Counted from the first letter of the stretch, positions 17,726 to 28,601 are shown. The stretch is 29,053 bases of DNA from Chara braunii (GCA_003427395.1 BFEA01000601.1:57815-86867); one strand, 5' to 3'. The notes: generated by a model not told the origin, from the letters alone. Translations and numbers: made by a program.

Positions 17726-18284
17726 TTAGACTGTTTTCAATATAAATTCGACGAAATATATAACCTGAATTAACCATCTCTCTTTCCTATTTGTCTTTTC
17801 TTTCGCTTTCTTTAACTTTTACTAGATTCTGGCGACAACTCCGTGCACACTTTCCATAGCTCAACTACAAAGGCTCAATACGCAGAAGAAAAGACCGCAC
17901 CGATCCCTTTACTTCGCATCCCCGGGCGAGTCAGATGACTACCACGAGTATAGACCGATTGTTCTATATTGTACAGCAGGGCGTCGAGCCTACATGGACG
18001 GATGAATAGTCCAATGGCGCACCCGCTTTTGCTAGTAGGAGCACCCATCAGGACTGATGCAGGAATCGGCGGCGCGTAAGGTGTGTCTGGTAAATCGCTG
18101 AAGTCCGTGAGAAGAAGTACTCGATGCTCTGAATAAAGTGTCTGGTTACCGAGACATCTAGTACATCGCGGAGCATCGTGAGCAGCTGTCTGGTACACCG
18201 CGGAGGATTGAGATACCGCGTTCTCCAACAAGGCGCAGGTTCGTGGTAGAGGCGCGCGGTGTGTTGCGGAGTCCTCGGCCCCTC
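17726..18284. other. Unassigned stretch
   Basis: No gene or repeat is supported. A minus-strand open frame (17875-18474) overlaps the dispersed repeat described next, but shows no known domain. Confidence 0.5.
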
Positions 18285-18485
18285 CTTGTTTCATTCTTGC
18301 TTCCTCTCCTCTCCTTTCCAAACGGCTCGGCGTTTTCGACACAATCGAGCTGGTCCAAATCTCGGGGTTGAGGGTTGTTGGGGGAGGGTTTGGGTCGTGA
18401 ATGCGCGGGGTCGCGTGAGAGGGGAGGACACAACACTTGCACCCTTGTTGCCCTGCTTCTCCCCGAAGCATCACAGGGTATGAGC
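18285..18485. repeat. Dispersed repeat, copy 1
   Basis: Shared with 21415-21620: both contain a segment GGCGTTYTNGACACA, then GGGTTTGGGTCGTGAA, then CTTGCACCCTNGTTGCCC, in the same order and spacing. Read on the minus strand, both encode related peptides (RPKPSPNNPQPRDLDQLDCV here, RPKPFPNSPPRDSEQLYCV in the other), which hints at a coding ancestor. Element type unknown. Confidence 0.75.
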
Positions 18486-18616
18486 GGACTCAACGCAACA
18501 GGCATAGGTGTGCTAAGTCCGAATGCATACACGAACGAAGATGAGGGAGGAGAGATGAAGGGAGGGTGAGGTAGGGAGGATCAGCCACCATAGCCCGATG
18601 AACTAAGTCTCCAATC

Positions 18617-18664
18617 ACACACACACACACACATACACATACACAATCACATACACAAACACAT
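18617..18664. repeat. (AC)n microsatellite, imperfect
   Basis: A CA run with AT interruptions. Confidence 0.95.
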
Positions 18665-19181
18665 AAATAACGGGATAAAAAAAAAAAATGAAAAAGAACT
18701 TCGCCATGCAGCCATATGGTGCGCAACCACGTGGTGCGACGCCATGTGTGATGTCATGTGGCACGATTTCGCACCTTTGACCTTCCCCCCTGCCCCCGCC
18801 CAACTTCCCCGGACCAACTGCCATCTCGACGGGAAGTCCAAAATAGGGCTGGGCGAGGTAACAACCTACGAAGGCGAGATGGGATGAAGGGGGAGCAAAG
18901 GCACAAGGCTCCTGCCCACTCCCCCACCCTTGACCTACACCATGGCTCCTCTATGCCACAAGGCTCGCATGCATGTTGAACTTCCCGATCCGTTTAAGAT
19001 GGGTAGGATAGTGGAATTTCACCAGCATCCCGACCACACAGGAACACGAACTGGCCTGCCAAAAGAGGCGCATGCTCAAGGTCCTCGACTGTCGTGACGG
19101 CCACCCCCGTAGGGGGTTTCAATCGCTCCCCATTGCAATGCAGGCCACAACAGCCCATGATGGCAGGCACCCAATGTACGC

Positions 19182-19295
19182 CTCTTTGAGAAGGGGGTGG
19201 ATATTGATACTAAGTGCAAAAGATGCGGCGGAAGGGTGAAAGAAACTCTCTCCCACTTTATTTGGTTTTCTCCCGCCTTAACACGTATCTGACAA
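19182..19295 (+). mobile_element. LINE-type reverse transcriptase C-terminal zinc finger fragment
   Basis: The plus-strand frame reads LFEKGVDIDTKCKRCGGRVK and then ETLSHFIWFSP. The Cys-x2-Cys, ET, His, Trp pattern is that of the zf-RVT domain found at the C-terminus of plant non-LTR retrotransposon ORF2 proteins. The usual final Cys is replaced (FSP for CP). Stops occur in frame on both sides (TGA near 19158 and near 19286), so only a decayed remnant is left. The extent upstream (from about 18970) is unclear. Confidence 0.6.
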
Positions 19296-19299
19296 CGGT

Positions 19300-21069
19300 G
19301 GGTCCACCATTGGCAGGTCTTCGTGGGACCAGCCTTGGCCTGGGAAAAACACCTAGGCATCTGCTCCCTCCCTTCTCACCGTCAAACCTTGTATTTCCCC
19401 CCCCCCCTCTTGTGCTATGTATCACCCACGGCCGCGGCTGCGGGATCAAACTTGGCGAGCAACCGTGATCCAGTCGCGGTTGCGTGCAATTGCGATTTTC
19501 AGGATTTTTTTGAAACTCTAAAAAATTCTAAAAAAGAAAGAAAAAAAGGATGTTGTACATGTTTCCGAAATCTACATTGCGCAATTTTTTCTTTTTTTTT
19601 TTTTGGATTCATCTTTGAATTTTAAAAATTCAAAAACTGATTTTCCTGAGACAAAAGTTTTTTTTTTTTTTTTTAATAAAAACTATGAAAGTTATGTGCT
19701 TTTCCATTTCAAATTCAGTAAAGTTCTTGGATATGACCACAAAGCAAAAGTTGTTCATTTTATTTTTGAACATAATATATTTTATTTCCAAATTTGTTTT
19801 TTTTTTGTTTTTTCTTTTTCATAGTCATGGCTTGCGGCTATGGCCGCCTCCGGGGGGGATTCATAGCTCTTGTGTACGGTAGATCTAATCGCTGCATTTA
19901 GTTTCTCAATCTCAAAGGTTCTTAATAAATGTGCGTTCAGAGTGGGACGTTCTCAATCCGCAACTGTGTAGGCTATGAGGCAGCCAATCCACAATGTGTT
20001 GTGTTATTTGTATGGATCAACCGCCACAAGGCCTGCCAACTCCTCCCCACTTGCCTTCATATTTGGCCGTCGTGGCGATTTTGATGCCGTGACGAGTACG
20101 AGGGCACTGGGCTTACTGCGAAGCCTGGAGCGTGAGCCTAGGTGAAGCTGGTCCCGGTGCAGATCTTTTGTCTTTTAGCTGATCTGTGCTTCAGATTAGG
20201 AATGGTGGTATGAACACCCATCCTTTATCAATCAGTCGAGACCCCAATCTATTGATGGGGAGCATCACTTGTTGGATAACACATCCAGCAGGGAGGGGGA
20301 GAGAGAGACATCCCCATCCTCCCCAATCGGCATATGCCCGCCGATCCGAAAACTCCCACCCTCCCCCTTGCCATGTGGCAGACCACCGTGCCTTTTTCTT
20401 CAACAGGTTTCTTTTTTTTGTTAAAAAGTTGAAGAGAGAGAGAATGGGGGGAGCAAATGAGAGTGCGTTGTGGTCGGGGGAAGATGGTAGTCCGATAGTC
20501 AATAGGTTCCCAACGGGTCCTTGCAGATATGGGTGTCCCTTTTTGTTCTTTTTTTTACCACTTCTTGATGGATGTGTGTCGTCTTTGCGTAAAAGCCATG
20601 CTGGTTTTCTCTGTATCCCAGCTACCACCACTACTATTGTTACGGAATCCAATGACTCCAAATGTCTCATAGGATGATGGGCGCGTCCTCGAAATAATCT
20701 TTCTCACGATCTCTCAATGGTACACTCAAATTGTATTGTTTAAGTGGACCATCCACTCTTCTACAAAAGATTTTACTTTCACACTTTCTAAATCACTGGC
20801 AACTCACCCACTCATCATCATCAAACAACTCATAGACACCGAAATCCATACCCTTTGAAAAAAACAACTTAAAAAGCTCCCCGAAAATAAAAAACGAAAA
20901 AATCAAAAAGTTTTCATCCTCCAAATAGGTCCTGGGATACTAGGCACAATCAACAATGATAGACTAACTCTAAAAATTTGGCTGTGCAATCAGGGTGGTT
21001 GGTCAAGATCTCAGTCAACCCTAGGTCATCATCATTATTTTTTTATTAGAGGGTATTTTCAGTAGAGTC
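19300..21069. other. Unassigned stretch, homopolymer-rich
   Basis: T- and A-rich runs occupy 19500-19830. An open frame on both strands at about 20186-20677 has no recognisable motif. No gene is supported. Short Gs/Cs runs (19396-19407, 19852-19858) are present. Confidence 0.5.
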
Positions 21070-21222
21070 ACAAAAACGAGTCATAGTTGCACTAGGGGAC
21101 AAGATACAGTTTGCAATTGCACTCGGGGCACCCTACAAGCGAAAAGTTGGGTTGCAAGCATTGCCCGAACTGCAATTCGAAACTATATCTTGGCCCATAG
21201 TGCAATTATAACTTGTTTTTGT
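21070..21222. repeat. Foldback element, arms of about 57 bp
   Basis: The left arm 21070-21126 (ACAAAAACGAGTCATAGTTG...) and right arm 21166-21222 (...ATTATAACTTGTTTTTGT) are complementary with roughly 80% identity, around a loop of about 39 bp. The size fits a short MITE or a hairpin RNA precursor; no coding capacity and no clear target duplication were seen. Confidence 0.75.
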
Positions 21223-21414
21223 AATTCCCACGTAGTTTCCCCGTTTTCATTGCTACGGCAGCAGGCCAACAACACCTTGAAGGCCAAAAGCATGTGGAAC
21301 TCGGTAGTGTTCTCTGCTCTTGGCCACCCAAGAACTTGGTATAACCTACCTACTCACTACCCTACTCCCCCGACCCCTTTTCTTTCCCTCTCCCCAACGG
21401 GGTGCGTTGCGAGG

Positions 21415-21620
21415 TTCCCTGACCGTTTCGTCCTCGTTTCCTTTCCAACAGTGTTCTCCTTTCCGGAAAGATCGGCGTTCTTGACACAGTAGAGTTGTTC
21501 TGAATCTCGAGGTGGACTGTTGGGGAAGGGTTTGGGTCGTGAACGGTCGAGGTCCGACGGGAGAGGAGGAAAGCGCTTGCACCCTCGTTGCCCCGCTTGG
21601 AGGTCTATCAGGGGGCTGGT
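21415..21620. repeat. Dispersed repeat, copy 2
   Basis: Counterpart of 18285-18485 in the same orientation, about 3.1 kb away. It contains GGGTTTGGGTCGTGAACG and GCTTGCACCCTCGTTGCCCC. Confidence 0.75.
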
Positions 21621-21763
21621 ACTTTGCATTCTGACCGTCGTCTGGCCGTCTCCGCTGTGTTTTTTTTTGCCATCACTGCGGGGTCCTCAGAGATTGAAGA
21701 CTACAAGGCCCTTTCGCGGGAGTCTGACAGCACCCTTCTTGTTTTTGAGAGGAGGAAAAGAGT

Positions 21764-21823
21764 AGCAATTCAAGGTGAAGACTGCGCGACTAATCAGTCG
21801 CACAGTCTTCACCTTGAGTTGCT
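21764..21823. repeat. Compact hairpin, 28-bp stem and 4-base loop
   Basis: The left arm 21764-21791 and right arm 21796-21823 pair with two mismatches, both of which would be G-U or A-C in one transcript orientation; the loop is AATC. Part of the right arm (TCACCTTGAG) is repeated once more at about 21830. It could be a foldback insertion or a structured RNA; no further support. Confidence 0.85.
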
Positions 21824-22254
21824 AGTCTTTCACCTTGAGCACCCGCAATGATGGCGAAACAAAACGCAGCAGAGACGACCAGACTACGGCCAGAATGCTA
21901 GTCCCCGCCCCCTGGACCTCCCAAATCGCAACAAGGTGAGTTGTACCTCGCGGAACTCTGTCCTGTCGCAGACTCGCAGGGAGCCGTGAGAGGTATAGCT
22001 GGCAAGCACGATCCAAGTAGGCATGCTTGTAGTTGTGATCCTCATTCCACCGTTGGTCGCTATCCTCGTCCTCTGCAAGGTGCACGATTGCTCAATGCCG
22101 TGCAATCTCGTTCGTGGTAATCGCGCTAAGGTCTTTGTCGCAGTGATATCCTCGGTGCCGCTGTCGCTATGGTACCTTTCACCGTTATGCAGCTCGTACC
22201 TGCACTACCCTTCTTTCCTGCGGCCATCTCCATTGTGTAAATCGCGGCCTTGCA

Positions 22255-22312
22255 GCGTCAAGCCAGTGTCGAACCAGCGTCAAGCCAGTGTCGAACCAGC
22301 GTCCAGCAGCGC
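22255..22312. repeat. 22-bp tandem repeat, about 2.5 copies
   Basis: AGCCAGTGTCGAACCAGCGT starts at 22261 and 22283. Confidence 0.9.
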
Positions 22313-22694
22313 GTACAAAACTGAATGTCCACGAGCAGGGCCGGGTCAATCTTATAGTGTTGACTCGTGTTGACCAGCCACTGGTCTCTCAGATACGATG
22401 GCCCAGATCGCCTGGCAGCCAATGGCCTAGATCTCATAGAGTTGCAGATTCCCACTTAGACTTGATTTCCGAAGTTCAAATTCACAAGGAAAGACAATGC
22501 CACCGAATTGCAAAAGAAATAAAAGCACTTGCAAAGAGATGAGACCAAAGAAGAAAAGAAGAAGAAAAGAGGATGTACACCAGCAAGACCAATGACAAAT
22601 CCCCCTTCTCTCTCACACGGGATCCGAGAGAACTGCCGAGACAAAGAACGTAAAGGAAAGATGTGATGTGGTTGGCAACTAAGAGCCAACCCAA

Positions 22695-22960
22695 GAACCA
22701 GAGATGTGAACCTGTTTGTACAATGCCCGATAGTGTGGGCCTTCTGGGAGTGGTGGGCACAAATAATAGTGGATAAAGCCCCGCTTGAGGTCATGGAGGA
22801 GGAGGATGCGGCTATCCTATTGGGGGCGCTGATGAAACTGGACAGGGCAAAACCAGAGGATCTGATGGCAGCTGAAATTTTGAAGGCAGAGGTGATGTGG
22901 GCCTTGTGGACACAAGGAATAAACGTTGGATCTGTGGTACCTCCCCCCTGCTGCAGGTTT
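22695..22960 (+). mobile_element. Probable LINE ORF2 C-terminal fragment
   Basis: The frame reads TRDVNLFVQCPIVWAFWEWW, then an acidic/hydrophobic helix and EILKAEVMWALWTQG. The pattern LFxxCPxxxxxWxxW followed by a later xLWxLW helix is that of the zf-RVT region of plant LINE reverse transcriptases; the expected His before LF has become Asn. The frame remains open to 23065 but the later part is not recognisable. The long poly(A) at 24025 in the same orientation might be the 3' end of the same insertion. Confidence 0.5.
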
Positions 22961-24021
22961 ACCAGGACAGGGGGCTGGAGACCCCTAAGCTGGAGCACAG
23001 GAGAAGGGAGGGAGGAGTGGTTCTGGGTCAGACGGGGTTCATACCCGCAGCTACTACTCGCCTGAGACCCCCAGACGGGCCGCATGTTCTTTGGTCCACT
23101 GCTGTTACGCCAAAGGCCCCGCGCAGGATACGGAGGAAGAATGTGAATAGGGAGTAGATTTGTTCAGAAAAGCAGCTGATATGTATAATAGTTAGGGGGG
23201 TGGGGGGTAGGCGGTAAGAAGAATTAGATAGCTGGTTTAGTAGTTGTATAATAGTAGGGGTAGGGGATTAGAGGAGGGGAAGTAGGTCATAAGGGGAGGG
23301 GTAGGGTGGATAGGGAGGGGGTGCAGGGCGAGGGGTGAAAACATTGGAAAGTATTCAAAAACATCAAAAATAGTAAAAACACTAAAAAACAGTAAAGGAA
23401 CATTAGAAGATAACGTGGGGTAGATGGCGCTGGGATGATCATAACTAGAACTTTTAGGATGGAGTCTGATGGACACTGACGTTGAGTCCCCTAAGACTGT
23501 ACAAGGATACATGGAATTGGATGATCATAACTACCACTTTCGGGGAGCAAGGGACACACAGAGAGCAAGTGCTAGTAAGTGACATGGGGCTAGCCAAAAA
23601 AAAGGCTCGGAGGGACGAGGGGTTTCACGTGCGGTTAAGGCAGCCTGAACAGGATAAGGTGAATAAAATGAGAGCTGGACAAACGTAGACAAAGTTCGGA
23701 AGTGATGGCATAGTAACATGCAGGTTTTGAGAGGCGGTCTGAGGAACTGCAGGGGAGGCCCCTCCCCACTCCCCGCCCCTCTGAGGGCCATCCTGCTTCA
23801 TGTCTGGGTGCTGCTAGTAAGCCTCCCGGACAGCAGGGTGACCCCCCGGGGGAGGACCAGGGATTGGGGGGGGTGGGCCCCCTTTTCCAGCTCCCCCCTA
23901 GCTAGGCGACTAGTGCCACAAGGGTTAGACCGTTCCCCTTCTCTGATCTGATCTCCGCCTTTCCTTGGATGTACAAACATGCTTGCAGGTGATAAACAAC
24001 CAGAATAGGAGGAGCCTTGTG

Positions 24022-24024
<3 letters not shown>
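22961..24024. other. Unassigned, possibly LINE 3' region
   Basis: The G-rich stretch 23180-23340 holds GGGGTAGGG-like words. GGATGATCATAACTA occurs near 23433 and 23519. No gene is supported; short open frames lack motifs. Confidence 0.45.
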
Positions 24025-24085
<61 letters not shown>

Positions 24086-24090
24086 ANAAN
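24025..24090. repeat. Long poly(A) with adjacent N positions
   Basis: 59 consecutive A (24025-24083), then single Ns at 24087 and 24090. The plus-strand A run downstream of a plus-strand LINE fragment fits a retrotransposed 3' end. Confidence 0.8.
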
Positions 24091-24240
24091 AACAGACGGA
24101 TTGCTGTTTTTTCCAGCGATTGGTGAAGCGATCACGCATGCCCTCTAGTAAAGAGATGGAAAGGAGTAACAGACGAATTGCTGTTTCTTACAAGTGGTGA
24201 AGACACTATGCATTCCCTGTAGTCAAGAGATGAAGAGGAT
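24091..24240. repeat. 77-bp tandem duplication
   Basis: AACAGACGGATTGCTGTTTT at 24091 and AACAGACGAATTGCTGTTTC at 24168 start two diverged units that end in AAGAGATG-A-AGGA. Confidence 0.8.
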
Positions 24241-24487
24241 GTCTTACTGGTTTGCTACGCTCTAACATGTGACCTGGGATGAAGTCAGATTGTATCGCCT
24301 ATATACAGGTGCAAGATGCGGTGAAGGAACAAGAAGGCTCCACTTGGACTGCTAAGACCTCTACGTACTCCCTCAGGACCTGGAAAGTTGGTATCTACAT
24401 TAAGGAAATGACGGAAGTAGGGATGCACGAGTTCTGGTCATGGCGCACGGTTCCAGCGAAAAACCAACTCTGTAAGTTCGTTGCACA

Positions 24488-25190
24488 TTGATCGAGGACA
24501 GCGGTCTCCCCTTGACCATACTTATTGATAAAGATATCAAATTCACGGGGACACCTTGTAAGAGAATTATGGATCGCAATTGACCATGTCAAACTGAGAC
24601 AATTGAATAGTTGTTGTCGCAGGCCCTTCATACAACCTTCGTATACATACTAGTGCATACAGCAATGCAGTGCACCTATCAACTAACAAGACACTGAATG
24701 AATTGCACAATGGATGGAAGCCGCAAAGACCTATAAGCAGAACCTGGATCAGATTCAAAGGCTGCCACCCGACGCGTGAGTTGGTAGGGACGTATGAGAA
24801 AAAAACTCCATTAAGTTATTGAGAACATTGGAGATGCGGACTTCAAGACAATAGAGCACACTAATGAACACCACAGACCTTTGAAGTTCACAGTTGGTCA
24901 TTCATTGTGGGTCAAGTCTAAAGAATTTGTCTGAAGAAGGAATTTGCTATAAAACTGCTACCCGTGTGCAGACGACTGTGGCCCATGGGAAGTCTTAGAT
25001 GTCAAAGGAAATGATGAAGGTACATCCTACACGATAGATGCACCTCCGCACATGCACACATATCCAGTCTTCCAAGCCTCAAAGCCTTCCCTTCGGGCAG
25101 ATCGATGGTCCGGCCTGACATGGACCGTGCATATAACATTCACCATATTGTAGATCAAGTTGTTAAAGCACCAGTACACCACACATCGGC
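24488..25190 (+). mobile_element. Ty3/gypsy retrotransposon pol remnant (integrase to chromodomain-like end)
   Basis: The frame from 24488 reads EDSGLPLTILIDKDIKFTGT, the integrase segment holding the second catalytic Asp (usually ISDRDxxFTS). At 24887 the text is FTVGHSLWVKSKEF, then after stops GPWEVLDVKGNDEGTSYTID and PPHMHTYPVFQASKP, the GPY-type C-terminal integrase region of gypsy elements. One frameshift later (from 25114) PDMDRAYNIHHIVDQVV resembles the beginning of a chromodomain, as in chromoviruses. Integrase inserts the cDNA copy, and the chromodomain would guide it to chromatin. Several stops, a frameshift and loss of the intervening integrase part make it non-functional. LTRs were not identified. 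Confidence 0.75.
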
Positions 25191-25302
25191 CCGCGGGTGT
25201 CAGCATGAAACCCGCACCACTACGGAGACCACCAATTTTTTTTTTTAACGGCGCCCCTGGCCGTGCGGCACTTCCGAGTTTTGCTTGTGGCGACAAACAA
25301 TT

Positions 25303-25567
25303 CTGCAAGGCTGGGGTCGTGTACTAGCGGTTTAAAACTGGTAGGAGGTGAAGACCTACTCAACAGCGGTATAAAACAGGCAGGCAGGAGGGGGAGACCT
25401 AGCAAACAGCTTAGAGTCAGACAGCGATACCAAGACCCGCTAGTACACAGCCCCAGCCTTGCAGGTTTTAAAACCGGACTTTCTGCAAGGCTGGGGCCTT
25501 TTATCCTCAGCCGTGTCCTAGAGTTTAGAACCGGCAGGAGGGGAAGACCTAGTCAAGAGCTTAGAGG
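25303..25567. repeat. Composite inverted and tandem repeat
   Basis: The left arm 25303-25330 (CTGCAAGGCTGGGG...) and right arm 25437-25464 are inverted copies with two mismatches over 28 bp; a third, direct copy of the arm (CTGCAAGGCTGGGGC) is near 25483. Three copies of a 40-bp unit ending in AGACCTA...CAGCTTAGAG or similar lie near 25342, 25386 and 25531. Possibly a nested foldback or an LTR-like piece. Confidence 0.75.
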
Positions 25568-26674
25568 ATTGGCAGTTCTCTAAGAAAAACTGTGTGACAC
25601 CACACCTCACATGGAATGAAGAACGTCGCGTCGTGCTAGCGCCTACTGTAGCCTCGCATTATGACCACACACGCAGGGGGTTTCATAAGTCCGACAGGTA
25701 GCTACTCCCGATGCTCTCATTATTGTCTCAACCTAATGAACCATTTCTTCAGCAAAGTTGTGATGAGAGTATCCCAGATCCTAGCTGGAGAAGGTAGCTC
25801 CTGACAAATCACTGCTGCCAAATAAATCTGAACTAGAGCGAAACAAAAGGAGAAAGCGACCCGTCTCCTCATTCCATCAACATTTGAGCCCATTGCCTGT
25901 TTACTAAGAGTTACATGTCCGCTGTGTGTTCACATCAGCCAACTTCCAACTTGCATTTACACGTCCTGTGGCTCAGGGAAAAGTTCCCCTTGGGCCCAGT
26001 GTTCCGTGTCTTCTACCTTTAAGGATTACACGTTATTCCGCATTGTGCCGCGGCCAAGGCCGACGGCCGTGGGAAAAGGCCCTTACGACTCTCTCGCTCC
26101 CCGCATGTGCGCTGGCAACGGGCAGCGATTTCCTGTGGGAATCAACATGGCATTAACGCAGAGTTTCATCGTCCATGGTCCCTTGCCACTAAATGGAAGC
26201 GAACCAAATGGCCGTGAAGACCGAGACGCCGGCATAGCTGGGGGATACTATGTGTGGCAGGTGGGCGATGGCACTTGGTTCGGGTCACTTGGCTGGTCCC
26301 AAAAAAACAGAGGGGGGAGAAAAGGAAAAACAATGCGTGACCAAGTGGGTAGCTGATTTGGCACACCCCTGAACTGTTGAAATAAAGACCAGGGTTCAAA
26401 CCTCTGTAAAAAACCAGAAACATACGACGGTCATGTAGCTGAACCATACATAGAATGCTGATAGACAGACCACAGTCGAACCCAACCTGGAGAAGAAAGA
26501 AAACAACCCGAAAATCACCCTTTTCACTTTCAGGGTAGGGTCAGATTCAGCCTCAGGACATAATTGTAATAGTAACATGCCTTCTTTTCAATCCAAGCCG
26601 CTACTTATATCTTCGGGTGAGGTCAGATTCTAGCTCGGGACGTACTGCGTGACAAAGAGGTGGTCCTCTTTGAA

Positions 26675-26676
<2 letters not shown>
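25568..26676. other. Unassigned stretch
   Basis: No gene was recognised; an open frame at 26006-26356 has no known motif. A 27-bp sequence GGGTAGGGTCAGATTCAGCC... at 26533 recurs in diverged form at 26615. Confidence 0.5.

Positions 26677-26730
<54 letters not shown>
26677..26730. repeat. (CT)n microsatellite
   Basis: An uninterrupted CT run of about 27 units. Confidence 0.97.
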
Positions 26731-26735
<5 letters not shown>

Positions 26736-26914
26736 TAAAATCCGGGCCGTCCGGCAGGGGTCCCGGGCGGCCCGGCCGGTTGGGTCCCCCGGTTGGTGCC
26801 AGGTGAGCCCAGCGCAATTTCATGTGTTGGGGGGGGCAGGCCTTTTTCGGCTAGTGGTCGCCTCCCCAGCCTCCAGCAACACTAGTTTCTTTTTCCTTTT
26901 TCGGATCTACGACT

Positions 26915-26916
<2 letters not shown>

Positions 26917-26956
<40 letters not shown>

Positions 26957-26966
26957 GGGGGGGGGG
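26917..26966. repeat. Poly(T)-poly(G) run
   Basis: 39 T followed directly by 11 G. On the minus strand this is C11 followed by A39, so a minus-strand retrocopy tail is possible, but no element was recognised beside it. Confidence 0.85.
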
Positions 26967-26979
26967 TCTTCTTCAGCAA

Positions 26980-27023
26980 CTGATCCCAGCCGCCAATCTG
27001 CAAAGATCGGCGGCTGAGATCAG
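26980..27023. repeat. Short stepped hairpin
   Basis: CTGATC, 2 bases, AGCCGCCAATCT, loop GCAA, AGATCGGCGGCT, 2 bases, GATCAG: outer 6 bp and inner 12 bp pair with one mismatch. GNRA-like tetraloop. Confidence 0.8.
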
Positions 27024-27077
27024 CCGCCAAGAAATGGTTTCCCTTCTGGCACGGTGCGACACCGCGTTCGAGTTCAG

Positions 27078-27215
27078 ACGAGGTATTCCCCATTGCGAAG
27101 CCCGTCGTTGCTGCCATCGCGAAGCCGCCCGTCGTCGCTGCTGTCACGAAGCCCGCCCGTCGAGCTGCCCCATCGAGAAGCCCTCCCCATCGAGCTGCCC
27201 ATGAAGCTGCTGTCG
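27078..27215. repeat. Degenerate minisatellite (GCGAAGCC / GAGCTGCC words)
   Basis: The words CATCGCGAAGCC, CACGAAGCCCGCC, CATCGAGAAGCCC and CATCGAGCTGCCC recur every 12-30 bases. No coding call. Confidence 0.6.
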
Positions 27216-27316
27216 CCAACGTGGTCAAGCCTCCTCCACCTCCTTCCTCTTCTTCTTCTTCTTCTTCCTCTCCTCCTTTCGTATTCTTCTCCTCTCCTCC
27301 TCATCCTCCTCCTCGC

Positions 27317-27387
27317 ATAATCAATATACAAAAAATAAATTCTTCTAGTAAAACTAGAAGAATCCTTAATTTTTGTATATTGATTAT
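27317..27387. repeat. AT-rich hairpin inside a polypyrimidine region
   Basis: The left arm 27317-27349 (ATAATCAATATACAAAAA...) and right arm 27353-27387 (...TTTTTGTATATTGATTAT) pair over about 33 bp with a single mismatch/bulge region and a 3-base AAA loop. The AT-rich island continues to about 27465, between two TCC tracts. Confidence 0.88.
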
Positions 27388-27469
27388 TTATGAAATAAGA
27401 TAGTACGTAATAAACATAAGTGTATTAATTTAATTACAGCTACATAGATATAGTCAATCAAACGCCCCT

Positions 27470-27913
27470 CCTACTCCTCCTCGTCCTCCTCCTCCTTTCT
27501 CCTCCTCCTCCTCGTCCTCCTCCTCCTTTCTCCTCCTCCTCCTCCTCCTCCTCCTCCTCCCCCTCCTCCTCCTTGTTCCGATTTCATTGTGCCACGTGGC
27601 AACACCAGTGCGCTGAGAAGTGCCATGTGTCAGGATAGGCAAGCTGCGGTGAAATCCCACCGCTAGTTGACGTACTGACGGGCGGGATTCCTCTCTCTCT
27701 CTCTCTCTCGTCCTTTGTTTTTTCCAGTCATCACCATACAAAGCCGGCAGGTCCTCTTCCTCCTCCTCTCCTCCTCTCATCTTCTTCTTCTTCTCTCCTC
27801 CTCCTCCTCCACCTACTTTTGCCTTCTCCTTCTCTCCTCCTCCTCGTCCTCCTTCACCATCCTAATTTTTTTTTCCCGTCATCCCCATACAGTATCGGCA
27901 GGTCCTCCTCCTC

Positions 27914-27956
<43 letters not shown>

Positions 27957-28601
27957 TTTTATTTTTTGTCATTGCCACGCAAAACTGGCAGGTCCTCTTC
28001 CTCCTCTCCTCCTTTCGTCTTGTCCTCCTCCTCCTTTCATCTTGTCCTCCTCCTTTCGTCTTGTCCTCCTCCTCTCGTCTTCTTCTTCTTTTTCTTCTCT
28101 CCTCCTCCTCCACCTACTTTTGCCTTCTCCTTCTCTCCTCCTCCTCCTCCATCTCTCGCTCTTCTTTGTCCCCGTAATCCCCATACACTACCGGCAGGTC
28201 CTCCTCCTCCTCCTCGTATCTTATCCCTCTCTCCTCCTCCTCCTCCTTTCTTCTGTTTGTTTTTCAAGTCTCTATCTTTTTTCTCCTCCTCCTTTCCTCT
28301 CCTCCTCGTCCCCCTCCTCTCGCCGTCGTCTTCTTCGTTTTCACCTCCTCCTCCTCCTCCTCCTCCTCTGATTTTCTTCTTCTTCTTCCTTTCTTGATCT
28401 TCTTCTTCTTCCTCCTCCTCCGCCTGTTCCTCCTGCTTGTTCTTCCCTCCTCCTCCTTTTGTCTGTTTCGTTTTTCTGCTGCTGCTCCTCTCCTCCTCTT
28501 TCGTCCTCTTCTTCCCTCTTCGGCGTCGTCCTCCTCCCCCATATCATACCGTCCACCATCTCGCATATCCGCCAGCCATTTTGTACTGGCCCCTATCTTC
28601 C

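Noticed and set aside
20186-20677. 163-codon open frame as a gene
   Set aside because: The minus strand is open over the same interval, the translation has no recognisable domain, and the region is homopolymer-rich.
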